Positions 49,801 to 61,318 are shown, numbered from the stretch's first letter. The stretch: 64,000 bases of DNA from Chrysemys picta bellii (GCF_011386835.1 NC_088799.1:72373302-72437301); one strand, 5' to 3'. A program made the numbers and translations. The notes: a model not told the origin generated them from the sequence alone.

Positions 49801-50780
49801 CAGTGTTACCCTCCCCCCCCACCCCCCGCCTCATGGGGTGAGAGACTTGCAAGTGCTAAAATTGTGTCAGCTCACTCACACTCACAGTCAGTCACCAAAC
49901 AAATTCCTCAAGGCTCTGCCAGCCCTCACTTGCCTTGCAGGTGAACACTTCATGTATCCCAGCCCCCATACAGTCCAGGAGCATTCCCCTATAGCATCCA
50001 GCCCCCGTCACTGGACACTCACAATAATTACCAGGTGCACTGCTCCCAAGGGAATAGTACACAGACATCACCGGGTTTGAGTCAACTGAATATCAGCTCC
50101 AGTACAACAACATAGCACTCTAATCTATTTACAGTGAAAGCAAGTATAAATTCATTATCACAGTTTAAGATTTTCAGAGATTGTGAGCAAGGGTAATAAG
50201 AACAAAATGATATAAATAAAACAAAAGTATAACTTTAACAAACTAACCTCGTCTAACGCACCTACTCACCTGGGTCCTTTCTTGCTGCATTTCAACCGAG
50301 GTTGGTTGAGATCCTGTTTTCATAGCCATAACCACACGGCCTTGTTACCTCTTCAAGTGCATGATAAAAGTGGGGTCTGGTGCCTTATTATATCCCAAAG
50401 ACCCTTGTTCTTGTGTGCAGTGTCAGAATGACTACCAGTGTTTTCCTTTCTGGGGTGCTGGCTCTAAGATGTCTCCCATCAACCTGTCTCGTTCACTTTT
50501 CTCCCTCTGTCTGTAGACCTGTTTTTTTCTGTTGATTTTCACATGTAATTTGGGCTTCTTTTGTTTGGCTTTACAATGCTTATTTTACATCAGAGACCTG
50601 GGGGGATAGGTGATTCCACATCTTTTTGCCTTGCAAAACCAGCTTGTCAGGGATGCATATTCAATCTAAACATATTTTCAATACATACATCTTCTTAAAT
50701 GTCACCTGTACACATCATGCAATGATTAGGAGGATCAGTGTGATGTATGCCTCCACAATACACCTCGCATGACCCTTTTT
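49801..50780 (-). repeat. Possible unclassified LTR-like or interspersed repeat
   Basis: It begins with C-rich tgttaccctccccccc. The style resembles turtle LTR-type repeats on the minus strand (ttcattatcacagtttaag, ataaaacaaaagtataactt). No second copy is in the window and no duplication was found, so this is only a suspicion. Confidence 0.2.
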
Positions 50781-51710
50781 GTCTAAATACCATCAAAGCA
50801 GTGCGTGGGTGTAATGAGTTTATCAGGCCTATTACAGAACAGTGAACTTCTTTGCCAGCTGGCAACTAAGGATATTTAGGTAGTGTATATACCTCATTCT
50901 TCCCTCATTTATATACCTTTAATCCCATTGACTTGAAAGGGATTCTGGGATCCTTGATCCTTAGTCAGTAGCAATTTGAAATGTGCAATATTTATATGAA
51001 TTATTGCTGGCTTTTCGGCAATAGTACAGCTACAGTGTAATGCAATACTGTAGATTCCTCTTAATAAAAGTGATGTTTTATTTCATTCATATGAGAAATA
51101 GAAAAGCCAATCAGAGTTTAAAGAACAAATTTTAATAAAATCTCATAAAATTTAGTGTTGATGGCAGCTGCACACAATTAGCTACTTTAAATGAGGCTGA
51201 GTTACAACAAAATCCATTTGTCAGCTAAAATCCAGTATGGGGATTCTTTCTGTGGTTTGAGGAATAGAGTGAGAAATTCCTTGGAATATTTCCTGAAAAT
51301 AAAGGGTCATGGGCTAGTCCCAAATGTCCAGTAAGGTTTGCCACACTCTTTTAGAATTAATTTGATTAGTACAATCCAAAAGGGAAAGATTATCTAAAAA
51401 CTTACTCTAACATGTACAAAATCAACTCTGCCTACATAGACCTCAAATATATGGGTGCCATCCAGAGGGGGTGTGGAGAAGAAAGGGGCTCTAAATTCAT
51501 CTCCCAACCCTGGGCTAAGCTGCACAGGCCCTTTGCTCCACAGCTGCAGCCCCTTCATGCCTAGATCTGCATAAATGGGGATATGGAGTTAAAGTCCATC
51601 CCTGTTGTGGCCTTCAAATTAGTTTACGGAGGCCCAATGTGGAGATCCTTTTTGACAGTCAGAGCTTCTTTGTAAAGTCAGAGCTTTCTTTTGACAGTCA
51701 GAGTTTCTTT
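50781..51710. other. Non-coding, nothing recognised
   Basis: AT-rich. A tttgacagtcagag(c/t)ttctt motif is repeated near 51650-51712. Confidence 0.5.
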
Positions 51711-52340
51711 CTTTTGTTGCACCTTAGAGACTAACACATTTATTTGAGCATAAGCTTTCGTGCGCTACAGCCCACTTCTTCAGATGCATAGAATGGAACA
51801 TATAGTAAGGATATATATATATATACACATACAGAACATGAAAAGGTGGAAGTAGCCATATCAACTCTAAGAGGCTAATTAATTAAGATGAGCCATAATC
51901 AGCAGGAGGAAAAAAAACTTTTGTAGTGATAATCAAGATGGGCCATTGCAGACAGTTGACAAGAGGTGTCAGGATTCTTAACATGGGGGAATAGATTCAA
52001 TCTGTGTAATGACTCAGCCATTCCCAGTCTCTATTCAAACCTAAGTTAATGGTATCTAGTTTGCATATTAATTCAAGTTTAGCAATTTCTCGTTGGAGTC
52101 TGGTTTTCAAGCTTTTCTGTTGCAAATGTGCCACCTTTAAGTCTGTTACTGAGTGACCAGAGAGGTTGAAGTGTTCTCCTACTGGGTTTTGAATGTTATG
52201 ATTCCTGATGTCAGATTTGTGTCAATTTAGACTTTTGCGTACAGACTGTCCGGTTTGGCCAATGTGCATGGCAGAGGGGCATTGCTGACACTTGATGGCA
52301 GCTTCTTTGTGGTTTCCCAACCAGCAGATCTGTGGCACAG
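51711..52340 (-). mobile_element. Penelope-like element, 3' fragment with GIY-YIG endonuclease remnant
   Basis: The 3' tail (minus) is seen on the plus strand as ttgcaccttagagactaac and catttatttgagcataagc, the tail also found at 21080-21706. Upstream on the minus strand, 52270-52020 encodes in pieces a MHIGQTGQ motif, NPVGEHFNLSGHS, and a helical LDTINLGLNRDWEWLSHY stretch, the C-terminal part of the GIY-YIG nuclease of Penelope-like elements. Frameshifts break it after the first motif. The RT domain is absent, so it is a 5'-truncated dead copy. A (TA)n tract lies at 51811-51824. Confidence 0.85.
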
Positions 52341-54440
52341 TCCCTATGTGGGGCATAAATGCTTGATCTTGCATCCTTTAAGTAAATATTAGCTTCACTG
52401 AGACTAGTATCAGGCTCTAAGTGAGCAGAGAACTTTGCACTGACCCTGTGCACCTTGGGTGGATTTCACCATAAAAGATCAGAGAAGGAAAAGCTAGAAC
52501 AGCCTTTCTTTGAATGAACTATGTTTGACAGACAATGATAAGATGCATGAGACTAGTACAGATCACCCAGCAATTGTTGAAGTTGATGTGATTGATAATG
52601 GATCCAGAAAGCTGCACAGACATTTCAGAACCAAGATCACCTGTCTAAATTCAAGATGATTGACATTGCCAATAATTATGTTGGTTACCCCTTGTGGATG
52701 TCACATCTCTTATCAGAATGACTCAATGACTTGTCATTTATTTTAAGTTTTAGTGCTAGAAACCCTGTCAAAGGTTTGGGCCTTTTGTCATTTCCTTCAA
52801 GTTGGGATGCTTGGGAGATTTATTAAGGGCCTTGTTTAATGATGCATGCACAGCTGTTTACAAGAGAGTCACTCAAATGTCAAAAATATGCTGAAGCATA
52901 GCTGTAAAACCAATGGGCTGATTTTTTTTTTCATAATGGGTTGCTTCACACTAGAGTAAATGAGGTTTTTAGCTGCCTTTTGTTTAAACCAGGACACTCC
53001 ATACTCAATAGCTTGGCATCGTTAAATAACAATGCATTTCATTTGTATCAATTTGGAAATCGAGGTGGCTCTAATTAGTCACTAATATGTGGTCATGACA
53101 AATTAGTGCTGTTTATTGTTGTGCTTATTATGTGTGATTTATGCATGCTGTGCTTTGGAGAGATGAAGAGGTTTGACTGAACCATTGTTTATTTTATTTC
53201 TATTTGTGTCTCTTAAAGATAATTGTGAATGAGTGCAGTGTTCGTGAAAGTGAAGGACTAATGATATTGACTGGAGCAAAGAAAGATGGAGTTAGGTGCT
53301 GTGCAAACTTTCCAGATAATCCTGATGGAGCACTTCAGTCTTTCTCTTTAGCCCTTCTTTTTTTCTTCTCTCCTTTTTGACATGACACTGCCAGTTTAAT
53401 TATGCTAAACTTTGTATGGTATGTGCTAGGGATAAATATCCATTCAGAGGTAGGATGAGGCCATCATACTTGTTTTCACTTGTAAACAAATTGCTTTCTA
53501 ATTTGCCTTTACTGAGTGAGTAAATTTGATTGCCTTAAGAAAATATATTTGAGCTCTGCAAAATATTCCTAATGGAACCCCAAGCCATGTGAAACTTACT
53601 ACTTTGAGGGTTTGTTACAAGTTTAAGTCTTAGATCTTGTTGAAAATACTCCCTGGATAAAGACCCAGTTTTGGATGAACATAGGCATGTTGCATCATAA
53701 TAATGGGAAACAGTAAGTTTTTACTGATTTACGAGCAAAAACAAGTGAAACTCCATGGTTCTGACTGAGTTTTCGGTTCGTTTGTGTCTGAATCTGAGTT
53801 AAACTTGAGCTATGTGTTGCCACCTGGAGCAGGAATGAAGAAAATGTTCTCATGAACTCCTGCAGAGTGAAAGCACAGAGTTCCATGTAACTCTGGTATC
53901 TGCCGCCCCTCACACAGAAACGTATTTGTCAGAAAATTTATTATTGGCTGTAATTTGGTCCTGTTGTGACAGGTCTTGTGGATGACTTAATCCCTTCAGG
54001 GTAACAGAACGCTGTCAGCCATATTTGCTTGACCTTTGTATGTGTGCATGGGAGCGGGGAGACAGGCACCTCTTGCTCATTGTGGCCCTGGGTTGATTTG
54101 GGGAATCTATGTACAGTTTATGAATTCTGACTGGTGCCGTGAAGTTGTTATGAAATTGTTGGACTGCTTCAATGGCTGTGCTGCAAGGGCTGTAGCGCGA
54201 CTCTCCCAGATCATGGCCAATGGTCGATAGTTGGACCTTGGTTACCCATTCAGGTGGGCCATAAATACAATATCCTAGTGAGTGTCCAGCAGAAGGGAGC
54301 TCTACCAGGGCTGGGTGGGTGTTATAGACCACCATGCTGAGGCAAAGAAGAGTCCCAACTAGCTCTGTCTGCATGTTGCATCTGATGTGCAAGTTGTACC
54401 AAAAAGGGCACTGAGGCAGGCATGTTACAGTCTTTCTCCC
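52341..54440. other. Non-coding; 53020-53170 has the look of a conserved element
   Basis: No gene is seen. 53020-53170 is compact AT-rich sequence with TAATTAG and TAATATG homeodomain-like words. Conservation cannot be judged from one genome. Confidence 0.35.
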
Positions 54441-56050
54441 TGTTCCTATGCTGGCTGGCTATGATGGGAGCTTTGGGAACCTTTTTGCTTCTGTGTCATT
54501 TCTAATGTAGGCAAGTGCCTTAATTAGCAGGCTCTAGCTTTGGGATTTTGTAATTATTTATTTTATATTGTTTTTATTTATTTCAGTTTAAATCATAGCT
54601 AAAAAGCCTCCCCAAGGCTCGAAGTGTCCTAACATCCGATTACCAATACATGCTAATTTTCAGTTGCCATTAATATGATCAGTGGAACTCAGCCAGCCAA
54701 CCACCTGCAAAAGTTTTTTCTGCCACTTTATCATTATGGGAAACATCATCCTTAGCCTTCTCCAAATCCCTATTGAACAGGTGACTTTTGCAGAGTGCCT
54801 GGAAGGTCACAAAATTCAGACCGTTTCGGACAAGGGGGAGCAAGTTCCAGGTCTCAGAGAAGGTCCTGCACAAACTGTCCTCTCTCCTTTATTGCGAGGA
54901 AGCCCCAGCTTGAGTGCTCCTGCTGACCATAGTATGGCACAGGGAGAGAGGCCATCCCTCAGATAGGCTAGTACCTGGACATTTAGGGCTTTATGGGTCA
55001 CCACCTTAAACCCCCAGGAGACCAGGGTAGCCAGTGCAAATCCTGGATTCTGCCTTGTGTCCACTGAGGTATGTCTACACTGCAATGTAAGCCCAAGCTT
55101 GAGCCTGGGCTGAAGCCTAATCCCCTTGCATCTACATTGCAATTATGTTAACCCAGGGCTTGGATCCAGAGTTCTAGGACTCTGTAGGGCTGGAAGATGT
55201 GAGCTCAAGTTAAGCCGGGACCCAGAGTTTGAGCCTTATTTTTTTGCAGTGTAGAAACAAGTCCTGCTTGACTCAGTCCAGGGAATCAGCTATAAATATC
55301 CCACAATTCCATGGGACAACTTCCTTAGTCCTCCCTATCCCAACAATCTGCAATCCAGTTTACTGAAAATGGAAGCCACCCTCCCTTTGTGAAGGGCAGC
55401 ATCTCAGGTCAGTGTTAACACATTCTTTTCTGATCACTGCTCTGCAAGCACACTATCAGAGCACATCCTGGGTTTGCAATGGAGAGTGAACTGATCAGGC
55501 TGTGTGCAAAACAAGCTGCTTCCTGGTAACATGCAGGGTGGGCAGTAAAGTTTTCTCACAGTGCAGCACGATTCTACATCTAAAATGGCCACATTTTTGG
55601 TGGTGGACACAGCGCTAGGGACTCTGGGTTATGGTTACTTTGACTCCAGTCTGCATACTGTAGTATGAATGCCAGAGCCCTAGGTTCAAGCCTGGGTTTG
55701 AAAAGTCTTAACACAAAGTTAAAATACAATATAAATGCTCAAATTCAGGGTTTCCTATTATGGATCAGCTGACTTGAGTCCCACTAATCCTGGGTTTACA
55801 TTGCAGTGTAAACATGCTCAGGGAGCACAAGGAAGCCATTGTGTTCTCTACCAGCTTCAGTCTCCAAATGTGTAGTCCCATGCAAAGTACTTTGCAATAG
55901 TCTAATACTGATGGATAACAGAGGCAAGGCCTGCACCTGAAAGGAAAAGCTTCAACCTGCTAGCCAGATACAAACAGTGAAGTCTGATTGGGCCACTGCT
56001 GTAATAATATCATCAGACAGACAGTGGGAGTCTAAAATCACCCCAAATTG
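54441..56050. repeat. Unclassified interspersed repeat split by a TIR element
   Basis: 54790-55070 (ggagcaagttccaggtctca, gggctttatgggtcaccacc, gtagccagtgcaaatcctgg) appears to continue at 55816 (aagccattgtgttctctacc, agcttcagtctccaaatg). The join falls exactly at the TIR element borders. The style resembles the 3' part of a reptile non-LTR element, but I cannot name it. Confidence 0.4.
55071..55815. mobile_element. TIR element, ATGTCTACACTGCAATGTAA type (745 bp)
   Basis: The first bases atgtctacactgcaatgtaa and the inverse of the last bases (atgtttacactgcaatgtaa) agree at 19 of 20 positions. There is no transposase frame. An internal inverse of the terminal theme (ttttgcagtgtagaaacaag at about 55242) suggests a shorter nested or ancestral element. 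Confidence 0.75.
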
Positions 56051-57586
56051 TGAATCCTAAACTGCAGAAACTGGATACAACATACTACATTCAGATTAGT
56101 TTCTACCTTACCTTTTAATTTCCAGGGTTGTGACAATATGAACTGGGCTGTTCACTTTCTTGTTTGCAATGTTTTGTGTGAACGACTGTACCATCGCAAC
56201 CTGAAGATTGCCTATCACTCATTGGTTTACCTTTCTGAACTGTGAAGTTTTTCACTAATCACAAAAATTGAAACCCTTTGAATAGCTTCTTAGTCGAAAT
56301 TAGGACTGCAGGCCTATTTATGTAAATTTTATGGATTTAGAACAATCTCATGGAGTAAAATAAGTATGTCTGATAACAAAACTGTACTATGCAGAGATTG
56401 GTTTATCTCTTGTCTCTTGTTGATTGCTAATAGAACTCTTTTATGTTCTGAATTCACATCACAAAGCTATTATTTTGACAGGTCTTAGATGAAATACACT
56501 CAAAATGTTTTTTTCCTTAAAGAAAGTAAGTTACAAAAACCAGATTTATTCTTTGCCTTGCTCATAAGTTTCAGACCCATCACAAATCCCCTTTTATCTG
56601 ATTTCAGATTGTGTTGGTTGTCACTCAGTCCCTTACAGAAGTTTGGCTAGAATTTTGGCTTGTCAATTTATACAGTTAAAAAAATATAAAAGAACATAAG
56701 AGAATTTCCAACATTTCAAGGTTTGAAGAACTATACAATGCTAAGATATGTCAAAAAACAAAACAAAAAAACCCTCTTGTTTACTATGCAACTTGAAATA
56801 AGGACTTAGCCTTATTTTGGATATCAGGAAATGGCACTGTTTCTCGTGTGTCTGTAACCACTGCAGTGTGTTTTATAAAGGACACACAAAAGCAATAAAA
56901 TGTAATGCCAGTATCTGAAGTGGATTTTTCTTTAGTGTCTGCGAGTGAGAAATGGACATCAAGTAGGACAATTTCTGCCAAACTTGTGAAATGTACAGAA
57001 AAATGGGTTGTCCTTCATTCAGCAAACTAGATAGCCTAAAAGCCTACATTACATATGATACATCTTCATAGGATTGCAGAATAATTCAGAAAAAAGGAAA
57101 TGGTGTTGCTTACTGAAACAAAGCAAGCATTTACTCATTGATTGGTTTGTTTTTAACTTATTTGCTTATGTTTTTCATAAAAGGCAAACTCTGATGGTGT
57201 TTTTGAATCACCAGTAGTATAAATATACATCTACATAGTATATTTCTATTTCTGTATGAATTACACCTGGAAACAGAATGTTTCTGATATTTTCGGGGGT
57301 GGTGAATGGAAGATTGTGATTTGCCTGGGAATACACAAAATTCTGCTTGTGTTCTCTATGGTGTATGGAGGGGCAGAGAAACTAGAGAAATCTTTCCACC
57401 TCTACTCCCTCCCTCACACAGCACACTCATGTAAGAGAAGCAGAAGATGTCCCCAGTGTTCCTACCAGGCTAATGCAGTTACCAGCATACCTCATCCATA
57501 TGAGGCCATGTCCTGTACCCTCCCACCCTCAGTCATCCTGAATGGATGGGGGAATTGAGGGGAGCACACACTCCTTTTTGGAGGAG
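56051..57586. other. Non-coding, nothing recognised
   Basis: AT-rich DNA up to the LTR border. The five bases before the LTR are aggag; their duplicate would lie beyond the window. Confidence 0.5.
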
Positions 57587-58394
57587 TGTGGTGGGGCGGC
57601 TGCCCCACACCCGGAGAGTGTGGGCTGCGGCAGGCCCGGGCATCTGCGTATTCCGGCAGCCAATGAGAGAAGGGCTTGTTGCGAGCCAATCAGAGAACAG
57701 ATTGGGGCCAGCCAATCAGGGCCCAGCTCAGCCATATAAAAGACTGCTCAGGGAGAGAGTAGTCAGTCTGTCCCAGGCCTTCAGAGGGGAAGGTCTGTCT
57801 CCAGAGCTGGGAGGCCAGCACCACAGACAGTGCAGTGCAGGCCAGCCTTGGAGAGCGGGAGAAGGTCCTACTCTGTAGCCTGCCAGGCGGCCGGCCTTGT
57901 AGGAAAGAACCTAGCGGGAAGGAGGGCCGTTGGGGAAGCGGTCCAGAGGAGCAGTCAGAGGAGGAAGGAGAAGGAGGACAGCAAGGCTGTCGCTAGAGGG
58001 CCTCTGGACCGGGACTCAGAGTAGTGGGCGGGCCTGGGTCCCCCCCTTCCCCCCTTCTTGTTCCCTTTGGCCATACACTCAGCTATAGGCCACAGGGAGC
58101 AGCCAGCCGGAACCACGCCAGATCCTGGACTGTAGGGATCAGACTTAAAGGTGTGGGACTGTTGATCACACCCCCCACCCCTGGAAGGGGGTACGAATAG
58201 ACAGAAGGACACTGTCGGAGGGCAGTGTTCCAGAAAGAGGACCCTGTGCGTCAGGAGCACAGCGGGTCCACACGCCAACCCCTGGCGGGACGACAGATGG
58301 GACACCACCAGAAGGAGGCGCTCTACTGGATCGAACTGATTCCCCGAGACGACCAGTAGGAGACGCTGAGGTGGTGAGTCCCAACCCTGTCACA
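57587..58394 (+). repeat. 5' LTR (about 808 bp)
   Basis: The start tgtggtggggcggctgcccc is fixed by alignment with 63570. The end at ...ctgtcaca is inferred from the CA dinucleotide just before the putative primer site, because the matching 3' LTR end is outside the window. It carries three CCAAT boxes and a TATA box. Position 57804 opens a 27-bp segment between two ggccagc repeats that the 3' LTR lacks. Confidence 0.8.
57659..57740 (+). promoter_or_regulatory. LTR promoter: three CCAAT boxes and a TATA box
   Basis: gccaat occurs at 57659, 57685 and 57711, with an inverse attgg at 57701, and tataaa at 57735-57740. All are kept in the 3' LTR except the flank of the first (aatgag there reads aacgag). 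Transcription would start roughly 25-35 bp past the TATA box, near the gtcagtctgtccc stretch. This is a typical RNA polymerase II LTR promoter. Confidence 0.75.
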
Positions 58395-58396
58395 TG

Positions 58397-58414
58397 TGGT
58401 ACCAGAAGTGGGGA
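58397..58414 (+). promoter_or_regulatory. Putative primer-binding site
   Basis: tggtaccagaagtgggga begins with the TGG expected of complementarity to a tRNA CCA end and lies two bases after the LTR. It partly resembles an initiator-Met primer site. I cannot confirm which tRNA without a turtle tRNA set. Confidence 0.5.
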
Positions 58415-58483
58415 ACTGATCCGGACCTGTTAAAAGGTCCAGAGTGTGGGGGTTGCGTCGGGAGCATCCCGCTGACCCCCAAG

Positions 58484-59545
58484 ATGGAGGCCGAGAAGCT
58501 CCTGAAGTGGATGCTGGAAAAGCAACAGGAGCAGTCGGCCCAGCAGCAACAGCAGCAGGTGCAAATGCTGCAACAAATGACTAGCCAACAGCAACTGCTG
58601 ATGACTCAGCACCAAGAGCACCAGCAGCAGCTCCTCCGGGAGTTGGCTTCCCAGCAGCGGGTGCAGCAGGAACACCTGGTACAACAGATGGCCGCGCTAT
58701 TACGCCCGGCGGGAGGCACCTCTGCCACACCCATGGGGACCGGACTTGGGGATACCTTGGGGGCACTACCAGTACGCCTCACCAAGATAGGGCCTGAGGA
58801 CGACCCAGATTCATTTTTGGTGACGTTTGAGCTGGTGGCGACCACTGCCCGGTGGCCCTCAGAACATTAGGCCACCTTGCTAGCCCCCTATTTGATGGGG
58901 CAAGCTCAGGCCGCATACTGTAGCCTCGACCCCCGGGAAGCCCTCGAGTACGCCCGAGTGAAGGCGGCCATCCTGGACCATACCGGCATTAGCCCGGAGA
59001 CCTACTGACAGCGCCTCAGCAAGGAACAGTACCCCCCGGGGGCCCGACCCCACGCCGTGGCCCAACGCATCCGAGACCACTGCTGGAAGTGGTTGGACCC
59101 AGAAGGCTTGACGGGACCCCAGGTGGCAGAGATGGTGGCCCTAGAACAGTTCACCCAGGTCCTGCCCCCGGGAGGAAGGGCCTGGGTACGACGGCATCGA
59201 CCGGCCACCTTGTCAGCAGCAGTGGCCTTGATGGAAGACTACTTATCTGACGAGGGGGCTGAGGCGCCACCCCGAGCGGCAGGGAACCTTGGTCGCAAGG
59301 GCGGGACAGAGAAGGGGAACCTCCGCGGGTTGGGACCCTCCAAACCACTGGCAGGCAACCGCCATGGACCTCTGAGGCCCCCCCACCCCGAGCCCAGACA
59401 CAAGTTACCACAGGTGATGATTCGGAGGAAGCATCAGCCCCCGGAGTGAGCAGGCCCCCTTGGGGGAGGCCCAGGGCCGGCAGAGGCTCGAGAGAGATGC
59501 TGGGGTTACGGACAAGAAGGACATTTTCGACGAGATTGCCCTTTT
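58484..59545 (+). pseudogene. gag: gag: coiled coil, SCAN-like capsid domain, zinc knuckle; three in-frame stops
   Basis: Structural protein that would assemble the particle and bind RNA. I chose the ATG at 58484 (MEAEKLLKWML), since the one at 58394 lies on the LTR/primer border. Residues about 1-70 form a Gln-rich coiled coil (58500-58690). 58960-59250 encodes a SCAN-like capsid C-terminal domain with [29 protein letters not shown] and AWVRRHRP motifs. SCAN domains of vertebrate zinc-finger proteins are thought to derive from this capsid. A CCHC knuckle follows at 59498-59539 (CWGYGQEGHFRRDC), but its second Cys is Tyr. Stops lie at 58868 (TAG), 59006 (TGA, inside the SCAN-like domain) and 59447 (TGA). 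No intact product is possible. Confidence 0.88.
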
Positions 59546-59931
59546 ATGGACTGCAGCTACGGGCAAGCCTGGGTGGCCGGACGAAGGGCTCGGAGGAGAG
59601 GGATAGGAAAGCTGGTAGTCCCTGTCCAGGTCGAGGGGACCCCCACAAACGCTCTCGTAGACTTGGGGTGCAGTCAGACCCTCATCCGAGAGGGGCTGAT
59701 CCCAAACCTTAATCTTTCGGGGCCCCCGATCCACCTGTAGTGTGTGCATGGGGACATCCGCCCGTACCCCACAGCCTGGGTCAAAATAGGAGTAGGCTGC
59801 CGAGAGGAGGGTCTCTGGGTAGGAGTGGCCCCCAGGCTGGCCTACCCGGTGGTGCTGGGACGAGATTGGCTGGGCTTCGGGGAGGTTCTCCTGAGGTACC
59901 AGTCACCCGAACCCCGACCCGACAGGACTAA
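59546..59931 (+). pseudogene. pro: pro: retroviral-type aspartic protease, broken
   Basis: Would cleave the polyprotein as a dimer. VPVQVEGTPTNALVDLGCSQTLI spans the active site, quoted here only as motifs: the catalytic Asp is at 59660-59662, and the usual D-S/T-G triad reads D-L-G. The conserved second motif VVLGRDW is present near 59846-59869. A TAG at 59738-59740 separates the two halves. It is in the same frame as gag with no gap, so it was made as a fusion rather than by frameshifting. The altered triad alone would probably inactivate it. Confidence 0.8.
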
Positions 59932-61318
59932 GGCGCCTAGAACGGGACTGCTCGGGTGCAGTCCAAGGAGTGACCCCGGTGAGGGGACCTCCATAACCCA
60001 GGACACCCCCGTGGATCATCCTGGAGATAGGCCCCGTTCAGTGGAGAACGCCCAAGCAGAACTAGAGCGGGACGGCAACTTCTTACAGGAACAACGAGAA
60101 GACCCGACGCTAAGCAGAGCCTGGGAGCAGGTCACCAACCCCGACGCCGAGGGGGACATGATGCCATGGCCTCCACAGGGCCCCCGCTTTGAAATATGGC
60201 GGGACCACCTGTACCGCATAGCGCAGGAACCCCAGACCCGAGAGACCTTCCGTCAGCTGTTGGTCCCACGGAGACTGTAATCCAGCCTCCTCCAACTAGC
60301 CCACGCGAACCCTTGGGCGGGACACCTGGGACGCGAGAAGACCCTACAGAGGGTAGCTCGCCATTTTTTCTGGCCAGGCATACACCGAGAGGTGGGGGAC
60401 TTTTGTGCATTGTGCCCAGAATGCCAGGGAGCCGGGCCGAAAGGGGTAGCCCGCGCGCCCCTGGTACCCATGCCTGTCGTTGGGGTACCCTTTGAGCGGA
60501 TTGGGATGGACCTCGTTGGCCCCCTCGAATGAAGTAAGACAGGGAACCGTTTTATCCTAGTGGTGGTGGATTATGCAATGCGCTATCCCGAAGCCGTTCC
60601 CTTAAAGACAGCGGCAGCACCAACCATCGCGAATGAACTAGTGAAGATTTTCGCCCAGGTTGGGATACCCGGGGAAATATTGACTGATCAGGGCACGAAC
60701 GTGTCCTCCAAATTGATAGCAGAGCTATGTCATCTCCTGCACATGCGGACTCTCTGGACATCGGTGTACCATCCGCAGACTGATGGCCTGGTAGAACGAT
60801 TCAATGACACGCTAAAAGCTATGCTGCGGAAGTTTGTAGAGGAGGACCCCTCGCATTGGGACACCTTGTTGTCGGCCTTATTATTCACTATAAGAGAGGT
60901 ACCACAGGCCTCGACGGGGTTCTCGCCCTTCGAGCTCTTATACTGGAGACAGCCCAGGGGGATATTGGACCTCCTGAAGGAGGAATGGGAAGCCCAGGAA
61001 ACACGGGTCCTCGGAACCACGCAATATGTGCTACACCTCCGGAAGCGACTTCAAACATTAGGGGCCTTCGCCTGGGAAAACTTGGAATGGGCCCAGGCAT
61101 GCCAGGAACGCCTCTATAACCGCGGGACTAGAGGGAGGAAATTCAGCCCAGGCGATCGGGTGCTGCTCCTACTGCCCTCAGCGGAGTCGAAACTCCTGGC
61201 CAAATGGCAGGGCCCCTATGAAGTAATCCAACGAGTGGGGCCAGTTGACTACGAAGTCAGACTACCGGGACGATGTAAGGAGACTCACATTTACCATGTC
61301 AATCTTCTGAAGGCCTAG
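59932..61318 (+). pseudogene. int: Integrase (upstream of RT), with linker and H2C2 domain; two internal stops plus the terminal one
   Basis: Would insert the cDNA into the genome. A linker (59932-60280) holds EQREDPTLSRAWEQV and PRFEIWRDHLYRIA, typical just before the integrase. The zinc-binding domain has His codons at 60302 and 60323 (H-X6-H) and Cys at 60404, 60413 and 60422. The catalytic core has Asp at 60509 (GMDLVGPL), Asp at 60686 (LTDQGT) and Glu at 60794 (GLVERFN), with 35 residues between the last two: a full D,D35E set. The C-terminal part ends HIYHVNLLKA. Stops are at 60278 (TAA), 60530 (TGA) and 61316 (TAG). 60560-61318 is still open for 252 codons. RT follows in the same frame. 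Confidence 0.9.

Noticed and set aside
58394..58483. Upstream ATG as gag start
   Set aside because: The ATG overlaps the LTR end and primer region; the ATG at 58484 begins the coiled-coil protein.
59151..60295. Minus-strand frames opposite the retrotransposon
   Set aside because: They are shadows of GC-rich gag/pol coding sequence; no antisense signal is seen.
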